Source of the DNA: Undaria pinnatifida
Taxonomy: Eukaryota; Sar; Phaeophyceae; Laminariales; Alariaceae
Direction: 5' to 3'
DNA: 64,000 bases
Assembly: GCA_012845835.1 (NCBI GenBank)
Contig: JABAKD010000025.1
Location: forward strand, 10,235,779-10,299,778
Part shown: piece by piece, positions 20,483 to 31,209 of the stretch
Layout of the letters: the number at the start of each line of letters is the position of its first letter
Position numbering within the stretch: the first letter of the stretch is position 1
Position numbers and translations under genes: made by a program
The notes under the pieces: model-generated
Databases searched by the model: none
The model's input: only the letters and a program-made list of their open reading frames with translations
Told to the model about the DNA's origin: nothing

Positions 20483-21225
20483 ACTCGCCTAGAGCCGGAT
20501 TTCGTGGTTCTTGCGAGAGGGCTGATACTCTAGAATATAGGATACCCGCCGTACTGGGCCCGCTAACGCGTCTTATGGTCCATGCCATTCTAGTCTTCAT
20601 GAAGAGGAGCGGTGAATGAAGGAAGTCAGTCCGCGGTCACCTTGAACTTTTTCTTTTTTTCACGATACCCGGGTTCACAATAATAATTATGAACAGGTCG
20701 GGTTTTGTTACACGTCGGCTGCTCAAGCTTTATGTCCAATTTTGCAACTTTGGGCAATTTTTTCACCAAAAAACATGTTTTTTTTTTAACAATGGGTTTA
20801 AATACGTCAGCGCCGTGAGCTCGATCAAGTCAACGAGGGTCGATACTCATATTTGCAACGTGCGTGATATTCCGGTTTGCAACTTTTGTGCTAAAAATTC
20901 GCGAACGAACATGGAACACCCGCGGCCGACGAATCACTCGCAGGGTGCATGCAAAAGCTGAGTCCTGGAGGCTCAGTCGATCTGGCCTTTTCTGCACATC
21001 TTCCCTTTCCTAACGAGAATGAGTACTTCAAGCAACTTTCCTCGCGCGCAGAGAGCTAAAAGTTTGCAGTCTCGGAACTCTGTCGTGGGTAGGTATTTTT
21101 GAAAGCTGAAGCGTGTTCATCGCGCAGTGGCAAGGGACATGTGCTGTTATATTTAGAGGTAGCAAAGTTAGGCCCACCATTGTGTGATGGCCGGGGTTCC
21201 TCAAGTGACTACTGGTATTAATGAC
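20483..21225. other. no supported gene; repeat J (reverse) near 20838-20885
   Basis: The stretch GTCGATACTCATATTTGCAA is a reverse J copy. Otherwise no family or exon was recognised. Confidence 0.3.
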
Positions 21226-21495
21226 CAATGCTACGATAGAGTTAGCACTTTTCGTCTCAAATTGTTTGTGAATAACGTGGGCTCCTTGAACCAAAATCGT
21301 CGGAAATATACCGTTTTTTCTTCACGATTTTTGTCGTTGTTTACCTAGGGGGCCATGGGATTGTTCATCCGGTAGCAGTTATTGTCTTTTTTCTCCAAAT
21401 CAGTTTTTGGGGGGAGAGTCTTGAGCTCCCAATTTTTCACGACGCCTCAGAAAAACAAAACTGGTGCGTCACCCCTACGTATTGCAGCATGCGTC
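21226..21495 (+). mobile_element. MITE family B, copy B4
   Basis: GACCAATGCTACGATAGAG, AAAATCGTCGGAAAT, GGCCATGGGATTGTTCATCC, and right end ATTGCAGCATGCGTC. Confidence 0.8.
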
Positions 21496-21599
21496 CAATT
21501 ACTGTGAATAGCCACATGGAGATGAAACCCCCATTTTTCTTGAGTTTGCGATTTATATCAGATCGTGGCTACGGTAGGCGTTGTTTTTTTTTCCCGGCC

Positions 21600-21830
21600 T
21601 TTGTAGTGGCTCGGCTTGACGCGTGCGAGTGACCCCCCTCTTACTTTGGCGACCTTGATAGTTATCGTGCTGTTCCAATTGTGCCATTTGAAACCTGGCT
21701 CCGAAATGCAATGGCAACCCGTGACGCTGCGCCGAAAACAAACCTCTCTTAAGATCACTTCCGTCGGGAAGGGTGCAGCGGTAGTCACTCGTGCGAGAGG
21801 TGAGAACCCGGTGTGTTGACTGAACATGGG
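21600..21830. mobile_element. MITE family C, degenerate copy C1
   Basis: GCGTGCGAGTGACCCCCCTC at the left and ACTCGTGCGAGAGGTGAGAA at the right are the inverted subterminal C blocks; the outer ends are lost. Confidence 0.5.
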
Positions 21831-21837
21831 AGCATAT

Positions 21838-21925
21838 CATAACATCATCACAATGTCATCACAGCATCATCACAACGTCATCATTTTAGCATCATCACAA
21901 CATCACCATTATAACATCATCATAT
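21838..21925. repeat. CATCATCACAA microsatellite
   Basis: Imperfect ATCATCACAACRTCATC units. Confidence 0.85.
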
Positions 21926-22169
21926 TAACGTCCCCCCTCTCTACTGGTAGCGTAGCCTTGGTCACAACACTGAATTAGTCGGGGCGTATGCCTAGGCCAT
22001 TCGTTGGGGCTGTTCATCGAATTGGCCGGAAAATATTGTATCGAAATATTTTTTGAGGTTAAGGTACGCGAAAAAAAAGCAAAAAACAACGAAAAACAAC
22101 TCCTCGGTTAAAGGAGCCTTGTTGACTTGGAGAGGTTGCTACCTGTAGCAAGACACCAAGGCTACTACT

Positions 22170-22402
22170 GGCAGGGGCTTGGGATCAATCGCGTGAGTGC
22201 CCCCCCTGTTATTTCGCGACCTTGAGCTTTCGTGTGTACCATATTTTGGCGACATATATCCGCAATGTAGTGGTAAGCCAGGCTGCGCCCCAACTGGACC
22301 TCCAAAATTATAGTCGTTCGTGTGAGGTATGGGGTGGGCCACTGGTGCGAGTGGTCAAAACCCGGTCGTGAAAAGGCCCCCCAGTAGCCTTGGCCCTAGC
22401 TG
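22170..22402. mobile_element. MITE family C, copy C2
   Basis: ACCAAGGCTACTACTGGCAG, CGCGTGAGTGCCCCCCCT, CACTGGTGCGAGTGGTCAAA and GGCCCCCCAGTAGCCTTGGC. Ends and subterminal CACTCG-type blocks are inverted. Confidence 0.65.
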
Positions 22403-22559
22403 CTGTAGAGAATGCGTCGTGTGTCGCCATGGAAGCTTCCATGTACTTCCATGGACGTAGATCGAAGCCAGAACTTACTTAGGATAGATTTTCCTAGGGT
22501 CAGGGTTTTCGTGCGGAACGATTGTTCGTGCTATAGCACACACCTCCGACTATGGGGAT

Positions 22560-23240
22560 CAAGCCACGCGCGTAGACTCAACCCAACCCCTAACCCGGAC
22601 CCCAACCCGGACCAAAGCCCGGCCACGAACGAGCGAGAAACGCGGCTGCGCCGTCCTCGATTTTTTCAAATCGCTCCGATCTGTGGACCACGATCTCCGA
22701 ACTGTAAACACAGCAGACCACACATTGCGCGGATCTTGGACGGTAGCGTTTCGCTCTCTCCAAGGGTTCTGTGGTGGTCCGCATGTCGGAAAAAATGTCA
22801 CAATATCGAAAACTGGCCCAGCCGCGTTTCTCGCCCGTGATGGGTCCGGGTTGCTGCAGCCTTTGCGATGCTCGCTCAACCTACAAATCACACCAGATAA
22901 GGTACAAAATATATTTCGATGTCTGTGGCGTTCCGCACATTTTTTCTCATTTTTTCCAAAACGCGCGGCGAAGCAGCGCTCGGGTCGAAGCCTTAGCTTG
23001 GGTTAGGGTTGGGGTTAGGGTTAGTGCTAGGATGGGTCGACGCCCTCTCGCGATTTGACACAAAAAGAAACAACACGAAAAAACAGCCTAATCACCTCTC
23101 TAAAGTGAAATATATTTGGTACTTCATCTGTACGATTTGTGGGTCAAAGCCCGTAAAGGCGCCTCCGGGGGCGAGGATATGATTAGGATTAGGATTGGGG
23201 GTTGGGTTGGGTTGGGTTGGGTTGGGTCCATGCCGGTACG
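22560..23240. repeat. palindromic region with telomere-like arms
   Basis: The left arm 22577-22613 is C-rich (CAACCCAACCCCTAACCC). G-rich stretches at 22997-23026 (GGGTTAGGGTTGGGGTTAGG) and 23181-23226 (GGGTTGGG repeats) are its inverse. Inside, about 22880-22920 and 23103-23150 form a second inverted pair around GGTAC.AAATATATTTC. No gene is supported, because the frames here translate the repeat. Confidence 0.65.
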
Positions 23241-24258
23241 TACCTTGATCCCACCAGGAAGCGCTTCCTAGCTGGAAACAAACCACGATCCGCCTACCGC
23301 CCCAAAGATCCGCGTGACAGGATCTTTAGGCGAGCTCACTGCAAACCCTCTATGTTTCCTCCTCACACTAGTCGTGAGTATTAGTCTCCTGGAAAGATTG
23401 AATGCTACCTGGAAAGTTCCCCGACCTAAGTCGTTTCTAGGCATTCTGCGAAAACTCCACCAACTTCCACTGCTAAAACAAATGACGTGGTAGAGCACCC
23501 CGACCGTTCCCGTGTTTCCGTTACTCTCCTGCTGTATTACTCCTATGGTTTTGTCATCCGACAATAAACGTCTATCGTTCATTGTATACTAGCATTCCGT
23601 GCCTCGGACAAAAACAGATCATGGTCTGTATAATCTGGGGTAGATCCTACATCTGGCGTCATTAGATGGTCTGCAGGATCTGTGCTCATAGAGTGCGGAT
23701 GCAACCCAAGAAACATTTGACTTGATCATGCAGATCGTGCGGGTCGCGTTCGGCAACATGAGCTATACCATATCTAGATCATCAATCGGGGATAGCTCAT
23801 CTGTCCGACGTGTGTGTGGAATTTTTATAATGCCAGACAAGAAGATAGACAAAACAAGGGGCCTCAGAAAAGAAAGACTTTCGCCGCACGAAGTGTAACT
23901 CCCTTTTGTATTCCGTCGTCCTCATCCTGTTGGATTGTCTGACCGACAGAGGATTGGCAAGTTCCCGGGCATGGGATATCGCTGGACGCCAAGGGCGAGC
24001 CCAAGTCGGGCACGACGTGGATCGGGAGGATCCTCCCACAGCTGGCGCTTGAACTTTGCGGCAGCTGGAATAACCAATGGTGAGCATTTGCCGGGCAGAA
24101 TCCTGAAGACCAAGGACAATTCGATGTGATGGGAAAACCCATGCTCAGGGTCGGCTTGCTCGCGTGAGGGCCACCTCATGCGGAGGCCTTGCTTGCGCCG
24201 TGGCAGCGGATAAAAGACAAGTCCCAGATGTTGATCATAGTGTAGAACTTTTCCTGGG
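23241..24258. other. no supported gene
   Basis: Several overlapping minus-strand frames exist between 23797 and 24281 but they carry no recognisable domain. Confidence 0.25.
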
Positions 24259-24740
24259 TGGTAGGCGCATGCCTGGCTCAATCACGGAGACAGAAGTCAC
24301 GTAATGCGGAGGGCTGGGAAGAGATGTCGAATATATATATGAAAGGAAAGAAGGAAAGAAAGGGCAGGAAAAGGGCGGTAAAACATTGCAGTGCCACTCA
24401 AGGGTTTTTTCCACTCCCTCACGTGGTGACCCTAATCATGATGAGATTAGGGACCACTAATTTATTTTATCATGTCCTTTCGGGAAACCATGGGTTCCCC
24501 CGCATCTCCGAAGGTGCTACACCAAAATACCACATAGTAAATCAGATTTGTGCACAGGAATTTAAACCAAATTCCGGCTGCCTGTGTGCACGTCGTGATT
24601 ACGATCAACTCGAGCATATCGAAGATTGGGACCCCCAATCATACCAATAGTTCTACTCCACCATCTTTGTAGATTCTATGCAGTCATATACATCATACAT
24701 CAGGGTTGTGCACAGGCATAAACCAACACATAAACCAACA
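24259..24740 (-). repeat. LTR, downstream (3') copy on the minus strand
   Basis: 482 bp, matching 27887-28380 through GCCTGGCTCAATCACGGAGA, GTGGTGA.CCTAATCATGA, GCATCTCCGAAGGTGCTACA, GATCAACTCGAGCATATCGA and CATCAGGGTTGTGCACAGGC. The PPT-side flank repeats a CTGCCTGTGTGCACGTC word also present inside the LTR, so the boundary could shift. Confidence 0.7.
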
Positions 24741-26524
24741 TTCCCCCTGCCTGTGTGCACGTCATGATAGCGTTCATCCAATCAAAGCGCACCATCCGAA
24801 TCTTGCCTATTCAAACAAGGTCGTACCTGCCTCAAGTTATCGTACTCCCAAGCCTCCGATCAAGCAAATTCAATTCTGAAATCAAGATAAAAAATACCAG
24901 GAATTCAATTCAGTCATCCACTACTCAAAAACAACCAATCAATACTGCTGTCCCCCCGAAGTAATATACTTACAAATCTTCGATCAAACCAGCACACTGT
25001 AAATCCTAGATCCCTCCTGCTCGTGAAAACTACGATCACGATAATGTTCATCACATCCTAGATTTTAATGCAAATTCAAAAGTATAATCCTAGAATTCAA
25101 ACAAAGTGTAAGAGCATCGCCTTCAACTATCATTTCATGACCCAAAATTTGAGCTAAGATATAACTCCCCCAATCCGGAGTCAAACTCCCCCACTCCGCA
25201 GTCAAAACCCCCCACTCCGGAGTCAAGCCACATTTTGTCCAACCAGTTCCGCTCTGATTTAGTCCATACCAAGCTCTCAACACGCGTTGGAAAAACAGGA
25301 CACTTTGATGAGGACATGTGCTATGTCAAAAAACGATAGAAGCCAGCATTCATCATGCCTACCTACTCTACCTGTTCAAAGAAATCAAGCATCCTGCCAG
25401 CTCGACTTCCAAATCATATCACCAGGAATTCATCGCAAGACTACGGCGGTGGTGATGTGCCGCGGTAAAGCCGCGAGCTGAAAAGAACATGCCACGTGGA
25501 CGATCGATATCTCTTTCCGCCCCACCAGCTCAAAGATAAAAACCTCAAATTTTCTTGTCAAACGCTCCCAAGAACAACAAATATTTTGCTCGTATACTAC
25601 TGCTGTGCGTTCGTTCGTATATGACGTGTGATCACCTGTCGATAGTATAAGCCATTTATCTATCTACACCCTTCCCCCCTGATCACTCGGTTTTGTACGG
25701 CATTGGGGTGAACACAATCCTATCATCCACTGTTGCTCAGAAAATACGTTAATACACTACGATATTCTCGTACCTGGTACCACAGGTACTGTACTAATGA
25801 AGGCATAACACCAGGCAGGGTTGAAAACTCAGTTGTGTATTAAAAACGCAACCGCCCTATCCATCACCTCTCGTTGTCGCAACAAAAAAATGAAGCACAG
25901 ATGCGTACATCATATTATATTGTGAACTTTTCCCGGTCAACCAAACAAAACATGTACCACCACGACCACGTACGTCTATTAACGGTGTAGACCGCTAATA
26001 CACCAAACAATACCATGATTTTTTCCAACGACCAGGATCAAAAGTCATGCTTTCGGCAGCAACCATTTTTCCTTGACTCCTTGGAACTGAGGGGAAATGG
26101 TCGAATGAAAATGAACCAAAGTTCCAACTCATATCATATACGTATGACAGAAAAGTCGGTCATCACAGGCAAGGGCTATGTATCATATGCCCGGCAAACA
26201 TCGGTACTATGAGTAGCAATCGCTCATCTCTCCAAAAACCCAGCATTTCAGTTCGTAGTTGCGCTTTGATGAGCAAGAGTATCAGCCGCTAAGTATACCA
26301 GTTGTAGTATAGCATCATTGGACTCACCCTACCTCGAGTAAGCGCTTTGCCAACCAAAACAATCGTAATCGCTATGAAGCGATATTAATAATTATACCAG
26401 TTGTAGTATATACTCCGTATATATCAACATTCGACTAACAAGCATGTTTTGATGCTATTATAATAGTGCTGTGGTACTTGAAAATAATACCTGCCTTCTG
26501 ATCTCGAATCTCGTACGTAGCAGG

Positions 26525-27406
26525 TCACCCCTTTTCGCGTACACGTGTTCGCCGCGGACGGTTTAGGCGCCGACCAGGCGTCTCGTGCCCCCATCCCCCG
26601 AAGATGCTGAAGGACCAACCAGTCCCAATGCCTTCTCGCTTCCAATCGCTTCCATCCCGCTCGCGATCGCTCCGACCTCCCACAACAAAAACCAGAAAAT
26701 AATGCCTTCCAATCTCCCGCTCGCTGTTGCTCTCATCAAGATCTGCTGACAATGGGGGTGGCCACAGGTCCGGGGCGGCAGCACCAGATAGCTCTGGCTG
26801 CTGCTGGTGCGGCTGCCGCTGCACTTCCACCGACTGCTGCGGCGGTAACGGCGCCTGTGGGGATAGCCATGGGGTTGGGGCGGCAGCACCAGGTAGCTGT
26901 GGCTGCTTCTGCTGCTGCTGCAGACTTTCAACCAGTGGCTGCGCCAAGACCAGCTCGTTCCACCATTGATGTTCGACCCCGTCCTTTTTGTCCCAAAAAG
27001 CAACTCGCCCTTCTTCCTCTTTTGCTCCGTCCCCGCAACCTGACACCTTATCCACCAAAACCAAAATATTCCCACCTCTTTTTGCCTTTTGCTGGTTTCC
27101 TCGCATCTCGATTTGTCCAAGCGGGAGCTGTTTCTCTTCCTTCCCGGGCGGGAGAAGCTGCGACAGCGGTGTCGATCGTGGCGGTGGCGGCGGTGGCCCC
27201 GGCGGCAGACGCTCCTGTCCAACCGCCCCCGCCTTCTCTTCATCGCCCATACTCACGTCTTCGTCCAAATAGCCCATAAGAAAAGCAATATCTCTCGCCT
27301 CCAGAATATCCCCCTCTATCTCATCAAGTATCCCGGCGGTCCAAAACGTCTGTTTTGTGAGCTGCTGCTCGTGCCACCATGCAGCAAGACCCCAGAGCGC
27401 CTCCAT
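26525..27406 (-). CDS. Pro/Gln-rich protein of the LTR element, probable gag-like or accessory
   Basis: 293 codons from an ATG at 27406. Residues 1-60 are ordered, Trp-rich and acidic (LWGLAAWWHEQQ, then GILDEIEGDILEARDIAFLM). After a poly-Pro stretch and a Lys-rich linker comes an internal duplication: QLPGAAAPTPWLSPQAPLP and ELSGAAAPDLWPPPLSA, each preceded by a Gln run. There is no CCHC knuckle and no protease DSG/DTG. Its position between LTRs suggests a structural protein but sequence alone does not show it. The frame is open upstream of the ATG for about 25 codons, so a splice join to the 27826 ORF is possible. Confidence 0.4.
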   Translation of the reverse strand: MEALWGLAAWWHEQQLTKQTFWTAGILDEIEGDILEARDIAFLMGYLDEDVSMGDEEKAGAVGQERLPPGPPPPPPRSTPLSQLLPPGKEEKQLPLGQIEMRGNQQKAKRGGNILVLVDKVSGCGDGAKEEEGRVAFWDKKDGVEHQWWNELVLAQPLVESLQQQQKQPQLPGAAAPTPWLSPQAPLPPQQSVEVQRQPHQQQPELSGAAAPDLWPPPLSADLDESNSEREIGRHYFLVFVVGGRSDRERDGSDWKREGIGTGWSFSIFGGWGHETPGRRLNRPRRTRVREKG

Positions 27407-27550
27407 GCTCTCACGGCCTCCCTGTGTCTGGAACGCGCGGGTGCTAGGTCTTTCCTGGCCCGGCGCTGATCTTTGGACATAAATGTATAAAAATTATAGC
27501 GATAGTCCCTCCCACAGTAAGAATACCGCCAACTTTATTTGGAATAACTC

Positions 27551-27826
27551 TCAAAATGGCATAAAAGGGTGAAAAATACCATTCAGGAACAATATGTGCA
27601 GGATTACCGTAAGGATCAGCTTACGACGTACATCATCGAAGCTTGCCTTGTTGTGGTTTGCATCCCTGTGGGCTTTCCAAGCCCTCAAGGTTTTTGCTGC
27701 TATTGCGCGGACTTTGGATATTTTGATTTCTGTGGGTCTTCCATGGTAGCTTTCCTGATGTAGCCCATATATATGCTGCTCCAGCGTGAGGCCGGCGAAT
27801 GGCGTCTCCATCCTTGCGCTCACCAT
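27551..27826 (-). CDS. first ORF of the LTR element, unknown, gag-like position
   Basis: 91 residues from the ATG at 27826, about 60 bases inside the upstream LTR. It reads [20 protein letters not shown], then a basic helix ([20 protein letters not shown]), and ends in a hydrophobic tail. A GT follows KLILT (about 27611) and could be a donor joining to the next ORF. No known domain. Confidence 0.35.
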   Translation of the reverse strand: MVSARMETPFAGLTLEQHIYGLHQESYHGRPTEIKISKVRAIAAKTLRAWKAHRDANHNKASFDDVRRKLILTVILHILFLNGIFHPFMPF

Positions 27827-27886
27827 GTGCACGAGATATCTGGATCGATGCTTACACTAGTATGTTTGACCATCCACGTACACGGG

Positions 27887-28380
27887 TGGTAGCCAAATGC
27901 CTGGCTCAATCACGGAGACAGAAGTCACGTAATCCGGAGAGCCATCCGGGGCTGGGAAGAGAAGTAGAAAACATATATGAAAGGGAAGAAGGAACGAAAG
28001 GGCAGGAAAAGTTCAGTAAAGTGCAGTAACATGCAGTGCCACTCAGGGGCGTTTCCCACTCCCTCACGTGGTGAACCTAATCATGAGATTAGGGACCGCT
28101 TATTTATTGTATTGTATCCTTTCGAGAAACCATAGGTTCCCCCGCATCTCCGAAGGTGCTACACCAAAATACTACATATAAATCAGATTTGTGCACAGGC
28201 ATAAACCCACATTCTTGCTGCCTGTGTGCACGTCATGATTACGATCAACTCGAGCATATCGAAGATTGGGACCCCGAATCGTATCAATAGTTCTACTCTA
28301 CCATCTTCATAGATTCTATGCAGTCATACACATCATACATCAGGGTTGTGCACAGGCGTAAACCAACACATAAACCAACA
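27887..28380 (-). repeat. LTR, upstream (5') copy on the minus strand
   Basis: 494 bp. Relative to the other LTR it has small indels (an extra GAGCCATCC block near 27935) and scattered substitutions, so insertion was not very recent. Confidence 0.7.
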
Positions 28381-28529
28381 CGATGATCGACGTAGACGTT
28401 TGAATCGTGCTACGGCGCCATTACGCCGTCACGTGCAACTGTCGTGCGGAGATTGAAAGGGCTTCGTTGATCGTCTTGCGAGTAAAAGCTTCAAGTTTCC
28501 TTCGTCCTGATGAGGTCGTCTTCATCTTT

Positions 28530-28825
28530 GCTTGGTATTGATCTTGGTCTGATCTTGTTCGTGTGATCTTGATCATGGGGATCTTGACCGTGAGATCTTA
28601 GTCTAGATCTTCATATTGATATTGATAATGACATTGGTATTGATCTAGATCTTGACCTTGATCGTGATATTGATCTTGATCGTGCTCTTGATGCTGATGT
28701 TGATATTGATATTTTGAGAAATTGATATTTATAATGATCGTGTGATCTTGTTCTTGATATCGATCTTGATCGTGTGATCTTGATCTTGATCTCGATATCG
28801 ATCTTGATCTAGGTCAAGGAATATT
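28530..28825. repeat. TTGATC/TTGATATTGA low-complexity array
   Basis: Degenerate units of GATCTT, GATATT and GATCGT. The Asp/Gln/Ile frames through it are artefacts. Confidence 0.85.
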
Positions 28826-29149
28826 TTCGGGCACAACGAACACACGGCAGCTTTGTTATGAAGAGCTATACGGCCTACGTGGACATCTCTACGGTCGATC
28901 TTAGAGGATAGGATTCCTAAAGGCTTCGGGGCGCTGTCGCGTACTGTCGCCACAAGCTTGCCGAGGTTGGGTAAAAGATAAAAGACGCTCCACTGTATGT
29001 AGGTGCACCATTTTGCCTTCCGTGGGTGGTTGCGTTAAGATCTCTTTACCTTACCCAAGAAACACTGCGAGTGTATATTTGGATGCCAACATCTGGGGAA
29101 GAGTCCATTGCGGAAGAGATTTTTAAGTATTTGGCGTATATGTACTTTC

Positions 29150-29320
29150 CGAGCAGGAAGAAGACTTTGGACGATTGATGAGAAGTTAACGGCGATTAGA
29201 TATTTTCACCGAAGGGTGGGAGTTGAATTGCCACTGAAGAGAACGATTTCTCAATATTCCGTGAAGGCAGGGATTGCAAGGGAGGGCGTTTTGAAAGGGG
29301 ATGCTGAATTGTTCGGTCAG
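29150..29320 (+). pseudogene. possible helix-turn-helix remnant of a pogo/CENP-B type transposase
   Basis: Weak. An open stretch without ATG reads RRLWTIDEKLTAIRYFHRR and, after a gap, ISQYSVKAGIAREGVLKGDA. Spacing and the IDEKL..AI..F / IS.YS.K.GI pattern recall the N-terminal helix-turn-helix of pogo-like transposases. It lies about 250 bp left of an E element, whose ends look pogo-like. There is no DDE domain, and it may be chance. Confidence 0.25.
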
Positions 29321-29572
29321 TAAAACGTTCGACTCGATGAATGGACTCATGGGTCAGGTATAAAAACACTTATATTTCATAACAAAAATGGTATTTTCCG
29401 ACGATTTTGTTGAATCGGTCAAGAAGCCTCGTCATTCAGGAAACGGTTTTGCCTATAATCTGGACCTCTACTGTAGCGTGTGCATCGACAAAAACTTGAC
29501 TTTTTACCGGCGATCCAGTGGGCCCATGCCTTCCACAAAGTCAACTCTCTGTACAGTACTCTCTGTACAGCA

Positions 29573-29813
29573 CTATATGGGGACCCCCCAGCAAGACGAT
29601 GGTGTGCCAGAGCAATGTGACCGCCTTATTGGGGGAACCGGTCTTATTCATCCCGGGTGATGAGTGCAGTTCTTCATTCGTGCTAAGGAATTTATTACCG
29701 CCTGATAATATCGGGATACCGTCTTATATCGCCTTATATCGAGATACCGCCTTATATCGGGATGCCGCCTTACGTCAGCCTTAGTCAGACCGCCTTATTG
29801 GGGGACCCCTACT
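29573..29813. mobile_element. MITE family E, copy E4
   Basis: GGGGACCCCCCAGCAAGACG at the left and CCGCCTTATTGGGGGACCCC at the right are inverted. The inside carries CCGCCTTATATCGGGAT repeats and a second CCGCCTTATTGGGGG at 29622. Confidence 0.65.
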
Positions 29814-29829
29814 GTACGAATTGACGTGG

Positions 29830-30093
29830 ATGGGTTGGAGCACTGACATGATGTACTCGTACAGGTGCCAAATGGGGGGACTAGTGGTCATACCCAACTA
29901 CCCGGCGCCGAGGTACGAGTTCGAGATTATGAACAAGACCGCTGATGGCAGCGGCAATTCGACCCTATTCTTGCACTTCGAGGTGAGCGCTGCTTACAGT
30001 ACAGAAAAGCCTTTCGTTCTTCAGTATTCCGTTAACTGTGGGTTTGTCGACAACGCCTCCACGGGTAGATATCGTATTGTTCATATGAGTTAG
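29830..30093 (+). CDS. candidate exon or short protein, unknown
   Basis: Not recognised. From the ATG at 29830 the frame gives 87 residues to TAG. Composition is balanced and globular-looking (GGLVVIPNYPAPRYEFEIMN, then NSTLFLHFEVSAAYSTEKPF and NCGFVDNASTGRYR), unlike the low-complexity frames around it. The CGTACAG at about 29863 could be an acceptor, making this a terminal exon. It begins 16 bases right of element E4. Confidence 0.35.
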   Translation: MGWSTDMMYSYRCQMGGLVVIPNYPAPRYEFEIMNKTADGSGNSTLFLHFEVSAAYSTEKPFVLQYSVNCGFVDNASTGRYRIVHMS

Positions 30094-30149
30094 TTTCGGT
30101 AGGCAACTCTGATTAACCGTTTACCAGTAGCAATGCCCGACTGATATCC

Positions 30150-30250
30150 TCTAGTCTACAATAACGAGCGGTCGGTGTATCGCCAAGCTTACAAAGATGA
30201 GTATCGAACCTGAGCTTACCGAACTCGCAGCGGACGTGTTTATAATAATC
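30150..30250 (+). repeat. Repeat J copy
   Basis: GGTGTATCGCCAAGCTTACA, AAGATGAGTATCGAAC and GAACTCGCAGCGG in J order. GTGGGTTCGAATTTCACC at 30316 is B-box-like. Confidence 0.5.
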
Positions 30251-30499
30251 AAGAAATACCCTCTGTGATAATACCGTTATAAATAGCGTCGTGGACATAC
30301 CATAGGGCTTGGGGTCGTGGGTTCGAATTTCACCTTCCACAAGTACTCAACGGTTTGGACGTTCCTGATGTCGAACTTGAAGAAGGGTCTTCGCAACATC
30401 CTCACGAAATGGAACCGCCTGGACATCGATAAGTGCTTACGTATATTGGGCCATGGTACCAAAGCTAGGTAGGGGGCGGCGGCTTCTGGGGGCTGGTTT

Positions 30500-30660
30500 C
30501 GCGTGGCTCGATGTCACTCGCGGCGGGTGATTCGCCGGTTTGTTGCTGTCCTAGGCTTTTGTACTTGTTTTAACTTTTGCAATAAGAATCCGCAATGCCA
30601 TGGTTCACTACCCGCTTCGCCAAATATCTCGCCTGAGACATTTTTGTCAGTAAGGAACAA
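30500..30660. other. no supported gene
   Basis: Short frames only; no family was recognised before the microsatellite. Confidence 0.25.
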
Positions 30661-30671
30661 AGTCACTTGTG

Positions 30672-31080
30672 CGAGTATGATCGTATGATAGTGTGATAGT
30701 ATGATTAGTGTGATAGTATGACATGATGCTAGTATGATAGTATGATAGTATGATGGTATGATGGTATGATAGTATGATGGTATGACAGTATGATAGCTTG
30801 ATGGTATGGTGGTATGATAGCATAATAGTGTGATGTTATGATAGTATGATGGTATGATAAGTAGTGAAAGATGGGGTATGAACATCATCATAACATCGTC
30901 ATAACATCATAACGCCATCATACTAAGATCATCATACTAAGATCAGCATAACATCATGATAACATCATCGTAACATCATAAGATCAACATATAATATAAA
31001 CATCATAACATCATCATACCATCATGTTCTAAGATCATCATGCTAACATCATTATACTAACATTATCAGTACATTTTAGT
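30672..31080. repeat. inverted microsatellite pair, TATGATAG then CATCATAAC
   Basis: About 30672-30870 is GTATGATAG/GTATGATGG. About 30880-31080 is ATCATAACATC/ATCATACTAAG, close to the reverse complement. The two halves could fold on each other over some 200 bp. Confidence 0.85.
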
Positions 31081-31209
31081 GCAGTAGACTTGGGCAGGAC
31101 CAACGGCGACTACGGCGTAATGATACAATAGTTAAGTAGCCTCGGGCTATACGCGCGGCGGAGCTGTATGTGGGGCTGTGCCTACGGAGTAATGAGAATG
31201 GGCTCACGT

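Larger units (their letters stand above)
24259..28380 (-). mobile_element. LTR retrotransposon without visible pol (LARD-like)
   Basis: Two direct repeats of about 480 to 495 bp bound about 3.1 kb. Read on the minus strand the LTR begins TGTTGGTTTATG and ends CTACCA, and AGGGGGAA, a polypurine tract, stands immediately before the downstream LTR (24741-24748). The longest interior ORFs, 27826-27551 and 27406-26525, are on the same strand and lie next to the upstream LTR, where gag is expected. No protease, RT, RNase H or integrase motif could be found, so it would need another element to move. No clear target duplication and no convincing tRNA primer site were seen. Confidence 0.65.

Noticed and set aside
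22560-23240. a true chromosome end
   Set aside because: The telomere-like runs are short, degenerate, inverted to each other and flanked by ordinary sequence on both sides.
26563-27279. Arg-rich 226-codon minus frame and 175-codon plus frame
   Set aside because: Both overlap the 293-codon ORF of the LTR element and translate its Gln/Pro repeat in wrong frames.
24259-28380. autonomous copia or gypsy element between the direct repeats
   Set aside because: No RT, RNase H, protease or integrase motif could be found in any frame of the interior.
30113-30340. 75-codon minus frame reading EIRTHDPKP
   Set aside because: It covers repeat J and a B-box-like word, and similar peptides arise from dispersed repeats; not enough for a gene.
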